Source: Hermetia illucens (taxonomy: Eukaryota > Arthropoda > Insecta > Diptera > Stratiomyidae). Taken from it: a stretch of DNA of 64,000 nucleotides. A model generated the notes under the pieces. The model made no database searches, was not told the DNA's origin, and saw only the letters and a program-made list of their open reading frames with translations. The translations under genes and the position numbers were made by a program. This document shows positions 11,001 to 21,484 of the stretch, one piece after another (within the stretch, counting starts at the first letter, position 1; every line of letters begins with the position of its first letter). The stretch covers positions 36,219,199 to 36,283,198 of the forward strand of contig NC_051852.1 in the NCBI RefSeq assembly GCF_905115235.1. Reading direction: 5' to 3'.

Positions 11001-11465
11001 GTTTAACTTCCTACGCTAGGTTAACGTAACTGTTTCTGTAGAAAATGGAATTATGATACAACTTGAAAAACCAAAACAATATACAAATTTATTCGAATAG
11101 TCAGCAATATCTTAGTTACCAATCTAATAATAAGTCACATACAAGGTGCTACAAGGAGTAATTTAAGTCTCTATAAAGATGTTTCTTAATCCCCCTTGAA
11201 TAAATTCAATTTTCGATTATTTCTTTTAGCAAACAGTGGAGGAATTTACAGTTTATTCTTGGGATTCAGCATACTCTCGCTCATTGAACTTGGATATTTT
11301 GCAGTGCTATTATTGGTGAAAGTTATCAAATGGCAACGAGAAAGAAAGCAAACTGAAACCGCTATGAAGTCACTGCCCAAAATTATTTACTGCGTTACTC
11401 AAGAAGATATTCTTGCACAAAAGGTTATCAATGGACACACTGCAAGCAAATATATGCATTTATAA
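5099..11465 (+). CDS. ppk-A: pickpocket-like DEG/ENaC sodium channel
   Basis: Predicted subunit of a trimeric, non-voltage-gated cation channel of the insect ppk (DEG/ENaC) family in the plasma membrane. Coding exons: 5099-5117, 5264-5396, 5464-5664, 5726-5992, 6069-6187, 6324-6412, 6469-7045, 11230-11465; all introns GT/AG; 1641 nt, 546 aa. TM1 is about residues 52-72 (exon 3), followed by 'FPAITICNLNQAKRSVAEKI'. A cysteine-rich extracellular loop follows ('NCELECTANIMEEECGC'). TM2 is about 471-497 with the filter region 'GGIYSLFLGFSILSLIE' (G-x-S). The 19-nt first exon is inferred because its length and phase match those of ppk-B and ppk-C although its peptide (MEGASK) differs; this is the least certain part. 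Intron 7 (7046-11229) is swollen by LINEs. AATAAA lies at 11536. Closest paralogue here is ppk-D (shared C-terminal 'LPKIIYC'). Ligand or modality is unknown. Confidence 0.9.
8266..8830 (-). mobile_element. R1-clade LINE fragment (gag end and endonuclease start)
   Basis: Minus strand: zinc-knuckle remains ('NDRSKGCKKSKVNGHNRDDC') near 8600-8490, followed by the N-terminus of an endonuclease ('LRLIQINLNHCLGEQDLLWQ', 8450-8390). This junction of gag C-terminus and ORF2 start is typical of R1-clade elements. The copy stops near 8266. Confidence 0.6.
8916..10430 (-). mobile_element. R4/Dong-like (R2-related) LINE reverse transcriptase fragment
   Basis: Minus strand, in order: 'VTEEEIRRAINSLKIPGP' (about 10240-10190), 'KAFDSVPHT' (about 9960-9935), then 9878-9417 with 'YKYLGILQGTLARVGDLK', 'RRVKLVLKSHLSGKNKI' and 'IPSLAYAFGI'. 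The 'SGKNKI..N.(Y/F).IPSLAY.FG' block is the hallmark of the R2/R4-type C-terminal half. Frame breaks are present; 9397-9143 continues the degenerate C-terminus. Confidence 0.65.
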
Positions 11466-11535
11466 GAGTAAAAACAAGCACGAGAAACATTTTTCATTAA
11501 ATTTTGGGTGCTTCATATGTATATACATAGTTTTA

Positions 11536-11541
11536 AATAAA
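11536..11541 (+). terminator. Poly-A signal AATAAA of ppk-A
   Basis: Canonical hexamer 71 bp after the ppk-A stop codon. Confidence 0.5.
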
Positions 11542-11589
11542 TATACTAACATCCAATGGATACCATTCTTTTTATGGGTGGAGGTGAAA

Positions 11590-13970
11590 ATCCTTAAAAG
11601 ACGCTACTGCGCCAGGTTACGGCAGTGTGTGGGCTTCTCTCCCGCTAAAACCACCCCAACTTCTTCGCCTATATCTCCGCGGGACACCGTAAAGTATTAT
11701 TACTACACGACTAAGTCACGCGTCCATCACACTTTCCGGGCTCGATCCAGTTCCTGTCACTATTACATTTATCGCACTCAAATTTGCTTGGGTCCGATAA
11801 TTATGTCGAAGGTGTCGTTTAGTCTCCCCCCTTTCAATCGAGAATCTCGGATAATGGAACATAACATGTTCCACGTCGTTTGGTGAAATGGCGCATTCGG
11901 GACAGTCTGGGGACTCATCGAATCCAAAGCGATGCAAGACTTCCTTTATCCACCATGTCTTGTAAGGAACTGTGTTAGGTCATAATTTAATTCTTCGTGT
12001 TTTCGCTCGACCCATCCTCAATACATGGGATCAGCATATGTCCAGCGCCCTTTTTCGGAAATATCCCACCGTTACTGGCATCTCCTCTGCAGCTCCTTTG
12101 TAGTGGCTTTTCGGAAGCCCGCAGTCGCTTCGGCCGGATTCACTCTCCTTGTCCGATAGAGACAGTGAACCTCATTAGTTAGAAGTGGCAAGTGAATGAT
12201 CCCCGCGATAACACACGCTGCCTCACCGGATACTGTGCTATATGCACTGCACACCCTCAGCGCGATTAGGCGGTATATCGAACTCACCCTTCTCTGGTTC
12301 ATCATGCTGTTCAGTGCTCCCGCGCAGACAGGAGTCACGTATAGCAGGATGGATTTCACTACTCTTCCGATGAGCAGCCGGCGACTAGATTTTTCAACAT
12401 TAGGCATCATCCTTGCTAGAGATGAATTAGCCTTTACTGCCATTTCGCGCGTATAGTCCACGTGCCCCTTGAAATTCAACTTGGCACAACCGATTTTGAA
12501 ACGATCTCGTGATTACCAACCAAATTTTGATAGTATTGTTTTTTCCCGCGAATGGTAATAAAGATTACATCCGTCTTGTCGTCCGCCAGGTTCAGTTTCA
12601 CCATTTATCATGAATGGTTTCACTTCCATACAGTTCCACGTCTTCGGGGTTTTCGCAACTACTACCACGGCCAGGTTGTCTGTAAAACCAATCAACGTTT
12701 CCCCCTTTGCCACACGAAGGCCCAGTACTCCGTCATACATTACATTATGACTTCAATATGGAGCCTTGGGGAACACCTGTTGCCACAACATATTCCTTCG
12801 GCCCGTCGTCCGAAGTTTCTCCGAAGGGTAACTTTTGATTATCCGAGTTAAGTTACCAGGACGTCTGGATAACTCAGTGGTAAGCGCACTTGGCTGTCAT
12901 ACGGAAAGTGGTGGTTCAAATCTCGCTGGTGGCTGTGGGAGTTGTATCGTGACTGGATGTCGAATGCCAGTTAACTCAGCTGTGAATGAGTACCTGAATC
13001 AAATCAGAGTAATAATCACGGGCTGACTACATTGCCTCCTACAGCGTGTTATAATCTAGTCTACTGTTACGATCTTGGTAGAAATGCTCTAACACACTTC
13101 AAGGCCCTGATCCAACTGGATTGTTGGATTAAGTAACTAGCACACCCAGTTTAGCCAGGATGTTTTTAATCCAACCCCAGTTGGCCGAGTTAAAGGCATT
13201 GCAGACATCCAGCGTCACCACCGCACGGCACTTACTACTAGTCCTGAGCCAGGTCCACGTCCATTGCTATTGCATCGACCGTAGACCACGCTCTCCGAGA
13301 CCCATACTATCGTTCCGATAGACTACCGGCTTGCTCGACGAATAGAAGCAGTCTGTGGTATATCACCCTCTCCACCATCTTCGTCATAGTTTCCAGAAGA
13401 CAAATAGGATGATATGAAGAAGGAGCGTCAGCTGGTTTTTGGGGCTTCGGTAGCAGAACCAATCTTTGCCTTTTCCACTGGGTTCGAAAAACTCCTTCCA
13501 CCATGCATGATTCAAATGTATTTAGGAACATGCGGGCCTGATTTTAGCAGGCAATATCAGGGGTTTGTTCTGAAACCGTTACAAATTCCGGAGCCTTATT
13601 ATCTTTACTTCGTCCACAGATCTTTCGGAGTTTCTCTTCGGTCTATCCGGGGATTGCGAAGACAACCTGTTGAACCGTTGGCTGAGTCCACTTTCTTCAA
13701 GGGCTGCGGGTACCTCACTTGGGGGGATTTTTGGTCTGGATCTTGTTTACTGGAACCTTGTAAGCTGCGCCCTACGGACTCGTATTTGCTTCAAGGCACA
13801 ACTGCTTGTAGCAATTTCGCTTACTTTCCCATATAGCTTTGTTAAGGCTACTTCGAAGATCGTGGTATTCTTTTTCCGACGACCGATGTTCTGGCTTTCC
13901 TCTTTTCCTGCCTCCTCGCTCGCAGGCTGGAGGATTTTAACAGCGAAATTTCCTGGTTTCACCAGTAGTG
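11590..13970 (-). mobile_element. Degenerate R1-clade LINE, split by a SINE
   Basis: Minus-strand order: EN-RT linker (13962-13747, 'KLYGKVSEIATSS'), RT start (13531-13307, 'RTQWKRQRLVLLPKPQKPAD'), RT motif A 'VVTLDVCNAFNSANWGWIK' (about 13225-13165), [SINE 12860-13128], RT motif C region 'LIGFTDNLAVVVVAKTP' (12740-12513), thumb (12479-12072, 'LARMMPNVEKSSRRLLI'), and C-terminal zinc motif (11937-11716, 'CPECAISPNDVEHVMF'). Many frame breaks. Confidence 0.75.
12860..13128 (+). mobile_element. tRNA-derived SINE
   Basis: The left end reads like a tRNA head: 'TGGATAACTCAGTGG' (A-box position), then 'GGTTCAAATCT' (B-box position) about 45 bp on. A non-tRNA body follows, ending in ACACTTCAAGGCCCTGATCC near 13113. 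It is flanked by a decayed 12-bp duplication (TTAAGTTACCAG at 12848-12859, TTAAGTAACTAG at 13129-13140; 10 of 12 match). The head cannot be a functional tRNA gene, having no CCA-ready acceptor pairing that I can see. Confidence 0.65.
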
Positions 13971-13979
13971 TAGTTTCCT

Positions 13980-15940
13980 ACTGTCGTTGAGCTTCCGTCG
14001 CAAGTATCTAGATTGTCTCTTGAAAGTACATAATTGGGTTTTTGCTTCATTTTTTTTATGCCCCAGTAGCGGAAGTATTTGCAGAGAAGTACCAGGCATT
14101 TTTCTATTGCTTTGACGACCTTGTTGGGGCGGAGGTTTCACGCGAAGATAAGGGTGTCATCGGCATACTGGATAATGTCAGTGTCGGTCTCAGGAGTAGG
14201 AACGTCAGTTGTGAAAACGTTATATAAGCTGAGCCATGAAATGGATTTTTGCGGTACTCCAGATGTTACTGGAAAGAGATCGGAAAATTCGTTTCGCACA
14301 TTGACATAGAACTGACTATCTTCGAAAAAGCTGATGGCAATTCTGATAATCGGAATAGGGAAGTTGTTTTGGATTAATTTGTATATGAGTCCCATACGAA
14401 GTCAAAGACCTTTCCTTATCCACTACACAAAATACGGTTGAATTATTGTTGATGTTGATGTTGAGCAAGTCATGGCCCTGTTGCTCAGTTTCTGAATTAG
14501 ATTTGATGTAGGTGGAGGAGGAGGAGGTAATTTTAACTATTGCCGCCGCAATAGTCATTTCGGACTAGAAGGGTAGTGCCTGAATTGTTATCGTTCCGAA
14601 TGTAATATCCGGAGAAGTTTACGTTATGCATGCTTTTAAGGTGAGTCTCCGAAATGTAGGGGAAATCTGCCTTCAGAATGTCGATTGACAATTAGCCGGC
14701 GGCACGTTGGGCGCGTGAGATCAGGGACTCGGAGTTGAATGTAATAATGCTCAATTGCATAAGTTAAGGATAAGTTTAATCGCAGTGCATTGATGCTGCT
14801 TGTTGCTGGGCGTAGAAGCGAGAGCTTCAACCAATTCTCGGAAACCCTTGTTTGGTAGCTTGACGTTTGCTTGATTCGCTGCTTTGGGAAGAGATGTATT
14901 AGTAGCTTGCTCGTATAATACGCCTGGGTTGGTCAAATTCTGTAAAAATTGAGTCAACCTTTGGTTGACTGAAGATTTCTCAGTTGCTTTCTGGGGTTTG
15001 GCAGCTTTCCGTCTAGCTACCATTTCTTTATAAGCTGGAGACCCACGATAGCTTGCAGGATGCCCAGTTTGGCCGCAGCTGCAACAGTGCAGAGCTTTCG
15101 TCGTGGGTCTTGAGCATTCCCCACGCGGATGGCTCTTTGGACATTTAACGCATCTGCGCACTATCGAGCAATTTTAGGCGATATGGCCGAAGTTTCGGCA
15201 GATGTACTGCACTTCCTGCACTGGTTTGACTTTTTCAAAGGTACTGTTTTGATAAAGCATGTGCTTTACTTTGAAAACTTTACTTAGCTTTTGGGAGGGC
15301 TGAAAGTTTGCTATAAAAAGACCAGGTTGAGATTTGAAAGGGAGCGAAGGAGTCTCCCTGTGGCTTTGGTCACAAAATCTGCAACCAAGCGAATTTTCTG
15401 AAGTGGGTACTCTGAAGTGAGTTCGGCAATAATTTGTTCAGTGTCAGTTTCCCTGTGGAGACCGCAGATAATTATGGATTGAGTTCCAAAGGATGTTGGG
15501 GTTCTCGTGGTGGCACTAAGCCCTTGCTCTTTAATGAGTTTTGGCATGGTTCCATGTCGACTCCGCAAAAATGAGGAATCTATTTCCTCTCGTGTTTTTC
15601 AGTGTCGCCTTTAGACCTTTGCCCTCTAGTGATTTCGGTAGCTGCGAGATATTAATAATAATAATATTAGCCGTAATTGGAGGAATTTTCTCCTTTTTGA
15701 GCTTTAAGGTACTAGCAGATAGTTGGCAATTGGGGAGCACTTACACTTTTTGCACCCACCGGTTGCTTTCTGAGTTTTTCTGCCGACAGACGAAGTTGGG
15801 GAGGTCTTCTTATCGCTTCTTGTCGATGACTTCAAGGCACATATTTTCTGGTTCGGGTTTGTGTTGCCCGCGTTGGACAGACTGACGAAGTCGCTGCTTG
15901 ACTTGGCTCGCGCGATGGAGGATAGTCAACTAATACTTCT
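13980..15940 (-). mobile_element. Degenerate Jockey-clade LINE with ORF1 and part of ORF2
   Basis: Minus strand: ORF1 pieces at about 15930-15311 and 15161-14751 with zinc knuckles ('RRCVKCPKSHPRGEC', 'CCSCGQTGHPASYRG'). ORF2 endonuclease start is just downstream ('LSIDILKADFPYISETHLKS', about 14700-14650). RT palm is at 14395-14138 ('GVPQ' and 'IIQYADDTLIFA'). The endonuclease-to-RT middle is missing, so this copy has an internal deletion as well as frame breaks. Confidence 0.7.
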
Positions 15941-15949
15941 GTTGGCTTG

Positions 15950-16381
15950 ATCAGGGCAACAGATTGGTGGCAGTCCACTTTCTTTGAGCCAGGAAAACAA
16001 GCATTTGCTGTCCACTGCAGTCAGATGAAGAGTGATCCTGTCGCTACCAGTGCCTCGCCTTACAAAGGAGGCGTGGCTCTCAATATACAATACACACAAA
16101 ACTCACTACCCTTTCTAAGTGTGGATTTGGAGGATTTGTAAACCATATTTAACACATTAATGTTAAGTACATTAAATATCACAGTGTAAACTTCTATTCG
16201 TGAAGAAAATCTTTATTTAAATAATTAGTAGCAATTCAACTAAAAGTTAACCAAAAATTAACTGAACTGAACCTAAATTGCTTAATTAAGCAGAAAGTTG
16301 ATGCAATTGCAATAACTGGCTTAGTTTTTTCGATGTCATTACCTTATCTTACCCAATCTACGTCCGAGTTGGAAGCTGTTC
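15950..16381. other. Spacer and 3' flank of ppk-B
   Basis: AT-rich non-coding sequence. A minus-strand AATAAA (TTTATT at 16212-16217) lies about 165 bp past the ppk-B stop. Nothing else recognised. Confidence 0.5.
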
Positions 16382-18429
16382 TTAACTCACGAAATAAATG
16401 TTCGACGTCTCCAGCTCGGTTATTGTATTAGCCTCTGTTTGCCTCTTCTTACTGGAGTATTTTATAACTTTCGACAGAAGTAAGACTATAAAGTAGCAAA
16501 GTTCAATAAGTGACAGAAAGCTGAGTCCTAAGAATAAGCTATAGATTCCACCGCTGTTCGCTGTTAAGTTTCAAAGGTATATGAATACAACTTCTAAGAA
16601 CGTATTCCAAAATACTCACAGAAGAAGTTAATAAAGCCTAAATAAGCCTCCATTCTGGTTACACGTATTCTCCTTTGATTATGGTAGAAATGGACTATGG
16701 CCAATTCACTTACGTTATATCCGGCCGGAAGGATTTCATCGAGTTGAGGATCCTTTGCCAGAAGACGGCTTCGAGTGACAGTCACTTTATATTCAATATA
16801 TTCGCAACTACTGAAGCAGTTATTACATTTACCGCCTGGCTTCAGCCGACTATCGACTTCATTCTCTACTCGATTCGCACAAAGAATGTCACCCATGCCG
16901 CAAATCTGAGAGTCATTTCTCCGGGGCAGATAAATTTGAATGCATCCGCACTCTCTCTCCATGATGTCCGCAATACACTCTAATCGACAGTTCCCTGATG
17001 TATACAATCGGAAATTCTTCAAAGTTGATTCTGAATTATAGAGGCATTTTCGATCCTTAATGGGAAGTGAACGAACGTTTTTGGCCGTATTCCGGAATGA
17101 AGGGTTGATTTGGATTCTTGTTTCGTACTTTGTTGGTACAAGGGTTGCAGAGTTAGCTATGCGTGGAAGTTCCGATGCATCGTGTACAAGGATCTTAAAA
17201 ATTAGAAGTATACTAAGCTGAGGGGGACGAATTTCTACAAACAATATACCTTAAAGCCTGCATTCCGTGAAGAGGAGCAAAAGTATTCATTTAAAGATGC
17301 ATTCAAGACAACAGTAAACCCCATTTTGACGCCCGTGCCTGTCGAGGGATTAATTTTTGTAAATGAGAGATAATTAAGATAATATCCTATTAAGTTATAT
17401 TTTGAAAGGGTGAAATGAAGCCCAATTCTCACCTAGAACTCTCCTAGGATAAAAATCATCCGGTAAGCCTTCTGGGTACCCACTTTCTACGGAATATCTG
17501 ATTGGAGTTCGAAAATTGTAATTTCTTTCTTTGTCAAGAATCCTTTCCTTACTGTAATAAAAACAAAGAAATTATCATTGTTAGCTGACGCATAAACTTG
17601 CTTTTTTGTGGAAAACCTACCTGTCTCCCGTGTAAATGAAATCAGGGTGCATCATATTAAAACTGCAACAAGCTCCTTGATCGGTGGCAAGCGCTTGGAA
17701 AATATCGCTACAGTTTTCCAAAACAAAACCGTACTGACAAATTAACAGCATTTCATGACATGGTTGAATTGTGTTGAAAATAAATTGACGAAATGCTGGC
17801 CATTGAGTAGCATTGGTTGTATTGAGCCATCCAAAGTCATTCATCTTGCATAAGGTTTCCAAACGGATGAAATCCCAGGAGTAACTAGGATCCATTGTTA
17901 TATTCATAGCTAATATTTCTGCTTTTTGGAAAGTGAATTTACCGATCTATTTTCTCTGCCACACTACGCTTGGCCTGGTTCAGGTTGCAGATAGTAATTG
18001 CTGGGAAGGCGAATGTTGCGATGGATACCCCTTCAGAACCATCTGTCAGAAGTACTGGAGAATTGCACCATTTTGTGTACATCTCCACGGTGTAATATGA
18101 GGATAATGCGATTAGTAAAATGTAAATAATTAAGTAGAATAATCTGGGAATATTTAAGGACATGGATTAGAATCATGGAAATAAGTTGAAGTATTTTTTA
18201 TGGCTTACCGTCCAGCTTTCGCCGTGTCAGTGGAGCAAATATAGTCAAGCACTTGAATCGATGTAGTTTTTAGGAATTTACTCGAAAACGACCTGAATGT
18301 GTTTTCTAGGTCTGCTCCTTTTTCTGCCTTTTGACCTGTATCTTCTGTATACAAATAAGTTAATGATATATTGTAAAAAATGTTGGTGGTTTCGATACGT
18401 ATATCTTTACCTCTGCCTATCGTTCTCAT
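16382..18429 (-). CDS. ppk-B: pickpocket-like DEG/ENaC sodium channel
   Basis: Complete ppk-family channel subunit. Coding exons (5' to 3'): 18429-18411, 18344-18209, 18143-17943, 17884-17621, 17551-17433, 17338-17250, 17193-16620, 16560-16382; all introns GT/AG and 56-83 bp except introns 4 and 5 (69 and 94 bp) and intron 3 (58 bp); 1581 nt, 526 aa. The start is MRTIGR, as in ppk-C (MRTICK). TM1 is about residues 53-73 ('LFYLIIYILLIALSSYYTVE') followed by 'FPAITICNLNQAKRSVAEKI'. The extracellular domain has the cysteine clusters 'NCRLECIADIMERECGC' and 'CNNCFSSC'. TM2 is about 470-495 with 'LFLGLSFLSLIEL' (G-x-S filter). The C-terminal tail is shorter than in ppk-A or ppk-C. Closest relative is ppk-C. 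No breaks seen. Confidence 0.93.
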
Positions 18430-18524
18430 TTTATAGAATTCACTGCATGAATTTCACCATATGACAAGATGCGTAATTAAGGAATATTTCAAACTTGGTT
18501 GAATTTAATTCTGCAGCGGCTGGC

Positions 18525-18563
18525 TTACTGAAAGTTAGATACCTTCTCCTAAGGGCTTTAAAT
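18525..18563 (-). promoter_or_regulatory. Putative core promoter of ppk-B
   Basis: In gene orientation a TATA-like TTTAAA (18557-18562) lies 33 bp before an initiator-like TTTCAGTAAG (A at 18529). ppk-C has the same TTCAGTAA initiator. About 100 bp upstream of the start codon. Confidence 0.4.
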
Positions 18564-18570
18564 GCATACA

Positions 18571-18668
18571 CGCAAACCACTCATTATGTTGTTCAAAGGA
18601 AGTAATAACGTGTCAACGATTTACCACGAATGTTTGCTTTTATTTGAATATGAACAAAGTATCTATTA
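18571..18668 (-). promoter_or_regulatory. Conserved ppk upstream module (copy B)
   Basis: Plus-strand reading: AAACCACTCATTA (18574-18586), AACGTGTCAACG (18608-18618), CACGAATGTTTG (18625-18636). In gene orientation these are the CAAACATTCGTG, CGTTGACACGTT and TAATGAGTGG boxes. The E-box is degenerate here (CACGTT). A further box, GAACAAAGTATCT (about 18653-18665), is shared only with ppk-C. Confidence 0.65.
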
Positions 18669-18669
18669 G

Positions 18670-19335
18670 TTGTTCTTAGCAGTGCGTTGTGTGGAATCAT
18701 TTGTTCCGGAAACTAACATTGCAGGAATATGTTGCTGCAAAGAGGCTTGCATAAAAATTTAGAATGTATATATCTCTATGCATAAACTATACATATTTCT
18801 AGAATTGTCCCTCTTCTTCGGACCTGAGGAGATTTCAGCAGGGATCACTGCGCATGCTTCCTACTGCCTTGGTGAAGATGGTCCTAATAAAATTAAAACT
18901 TTGCTTTGCAATGTAATACATAAGTTTCATGTGTAAAATTTTCTTTGAAGAGGCTTTCAAGGCCGTGATTATAAATATTGATTCAGGATAATACGACATC
19001 CTTCGTATAAGATCAACGTAATATTATATTAACCGCTCAAAGTTCGTAAAATGGTTAATGTCATAACAGACCCGAATCGACTATTGATGTAAAGAAGCAA
19101 AAAAGGCGCACAGGCTGTAAAGAACAGTACAGAAGATGGAGAAAGATGCTTCACAGTCTGGGCATTCTTCACCTCATAGTGAGGTGGTCCTGACCGAGAT
19201 ATCTCATAGGAATTAGTGCCTGACCCATTTAGGAGAAGTTCGACGATCCTGCGGACTTGCCCCAAGTCAACACTCTGAAGGATGGAAGCTCCCGGAAAGC
19301 TTATACGTATGGAAGTGTCTAAGGGAAGAACCAAT
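18670..19335. other. Spacer, nothing recognised
   Basis: Mostly AT-rich DNA between ppk-B and the next LINE. No supported gene or repeat. Confidence 0.4.
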
Positions 19336-19339
19336 CAGA

Positions 19340-20336
19340 CAGTGTCCGAATATGGACGAATTATCGGTCGCCTTACTCAGAAGGAAAGTAAAAGAAGAAC
19401 TCGTGCACTGGGTTCAATTGCTCTACCACGATCCGAAAAGTAAAGTTCGAAGTATGGCGGATGAATTAAAACCGCTTCGTGTCTCTGTTGGTGTTCATCA
19501 AGGAAGTGCCCTCTCACCACTCCTCTTTGTTCTTGTTATGGACACCGTCACAGGGGGCATCCAACGTCCTGCGCCCTATACACTGCTTTATGCAGATGAT
19601 GTTTTCCTAGCATCTGATAGCAAAAATGATCTCGAGCAACTTGTCCAAAAATGGAATGATCACCTCATGCAACACGGTCCCTGATTGAATCTAAACAAAA
19701 CTGAATTTTTGACGACCGATCCCCATGAAACAGGCACAATCACTAACAGCGGCAGTGATCTGCCCAGAACTGAGCGATTTAAATACTTCGGGTCAACGCT
19801 ATCAGGCAATGGAGAACTGCTTTATGATATTACTTCACGCATTAATGCAACCTGGATGAAGTGGCGTTCCAACTGGTGTTCTTTGTGATCGACGTATCAA
19901 CGAACGTCTCAAATCTAAAATTTCCTGCAATGTCGTCCGTCCTGTCGTTTTCTATGGTTCTGAGTGTTGGCCGACTATAAAGACAATGAACGACGTCTTG
20001 CGGTAATGGAGACGAAGATGTTGCGTTGGACTAGTGGCGTGACAGGGTGTGATCACATCCGAAATGAGTATATCCGCGATCGTTATGGGGTTGCACCGAT
20101 TGTGGAAAAATTGCAAGAGAGGCACCTTCGATGGTATGGTCATCTAGTTCGTACTAACGAGAATTCGCTTGCCAAGATTGGTCTGAACATCGAAGTCAAT
20201 GGTAAACGACCAAAAGGCAGGCTGAAACAATGATAGCTGGATACGCAGGCATTCGATAGAGCTAAATGGCGAAACCCATCACGACGAGCCGACCCCGCTT
20301 GTGAACGGAACAAAGGCTGAAGAAAAAGAAGAACAT
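19340..20336 (+). mobile_element. 5'-truncated LINE (reverse transcriptase C-terminal half)
   Basis: Plus strand: 'VGVHQGSALSPLLFVLVMDT', 'YTLLYADDVFLASDSKNDLE' (RT catalytic YADD), then after an in-frame stop 'LNLNKTEFLTTDP', 'FKYFGSTLSGNGEL', and after a frame change 'METKMLRWTSGVTGCDHIRN' and 'RYGVAPIVEKLQERHLRWYG'. The 3' tail is purine-rich (AAGAAAAAGAAGAA near 20320). This arthropod LINE type is often labelled RTE- or L2-like; I leave the clade open. Confidence 0.75.
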
Positions 20337-20339
20337 TAA

Positions 20340-20880
20340 GGATGCAATATGCGCCGGTCTATTAAAAACGAGGCCAGAGCCAATCGTGTTATGTATAATA
20401 GTACCATGAACGATAAAAATGGTTCAAAGAAAGCAATAATCACTCAGGAAACATAAGGGACGGCCTCAAAATCAAAGGGCGGCAAACTTGAATAAAGGAG
20501 TAAAGAAAGAGCGAATAATTCTTTTGAATCCTCGCAGGACGCGAAAAGGCAACCGATTTGCCGAAAAAAGAAAAGGCCAAAAAGGTGACCAAAATCGTGG
20601 AAACAGCGGCGCCGATGAATTATCCTAACAAAGGTAAAGCTCCAAAAAGGAACCGGGAAAGCATGGACCAACCTTGACGGAAAGAGGGAGCAAAGCCCGA
20701 CAGCAAAAGATGAATACGGCCCAACTGATCATTACCTCTAAAGAAGTCGGGAAACCGGAAGATGGAAGTTTCAGGTACGAAAGGTTTTGAGTATTTCTTA
20801 GTACGTAGCGAGTAATATATGCATATATTATATGAGAGTATCCACTTTCGGGTGATATTGACATTCATAGTCTTGAATTT
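20340..20880. other. Unassigned sequence
   Basis: Purine-rich, with short frames only. Possibly old LINE gag sequence, but no motif supports that. Confidence 0.3.
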
Positions 20881-20884
20881 GCAA

Positions 20885-21480
20885 AGAAGCAACAACATTG
20901 ATCTATTATAACTTTGTTAGTAATAGGACGATTTTCACCAAACTTGGTAAGATCATGCTCTATATTAGCCTACATCACTGCGAAATTTCGTAGTGGTGGT
21001 GAGGATGAACTTAAGGAGGGTTTTGCAGCCAATTACTAAAAAATATAGTAATATACTACTATTAACTTTATTTGAACTGATACCGGTATGGAAGGTATTT
21101 CACCATATAGTGGCAGCCTCCGGATTTTTTTCAGATTTTTCGGTTGGGTAATTTCTGAAAATGGCCTCCTTAAAAAAAAAGATCACTTTCAACCCCTCGC
21201 ATTCCCCACCTACCCAACAAATATCAAAACTAAGACCGGTTTCGAAAAATACTAACCGAGAGCTTTAATTTGATACCCCACATGACTACGTTTGATGAAA
21301 ATGACGCTCTCCTTTTGTATGTATGGGGACCCTCTTAAATTCGACGTAAAAGGATGTAACACACTGTATGCGTGTGCGTTCACAGTTCCCACCTTTCTAC
21401 CAAATTTGGTGTCAATCGCTATAACCGTCTCCGAGAAAAATGCGTGTGATGGACAGACAGACAGTTAAGTCCTTGAGGGT
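20885..21480 (-). repeat. Dispersed non-coding repeat 'R-cagac' (minus copy)
   Basis: Its minus strand matches 34845-35490. Both carry GTCTGTC-rich starts, 'ATCACACGCATTTTTCTC' or the diverged equivalent, 'CCAAATTTGGT' or 'CGAAATTTGGT', and an AAGTTATA-containing end. No coding capacity. Sequences of this style are common in insect genomes; class unknown to me. Confidence 0.6.
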
Positions 21481-21484
21481 TTAA

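Larger units (their letters stand above)
7046..11229 (+). other. Intron 7 of ppk-A, expanded by LINE fragments
   Basis: GTAAG donor after 'LNFF' and TTTTAG acceptor before 'NSGGIYS'. The intron is 4184 bp, against 59 bp in ppk-B and 75 bp in ppk-C. It holds R1-type sequence (8266-8830) and an R4/Dong-like LINE (8916-10430). The stretches 7050-8260 and 10430-11195 show no feature I recognise beyond AT-rich DNA. Confidence 0.8.

Noticed and set aside
12860-12935. A true tRNA gene
   Set aside because: Internal promoter boxes are present, but no closed cloverleaf is evident and the sequence continues into a SINE body with flanking duplications.
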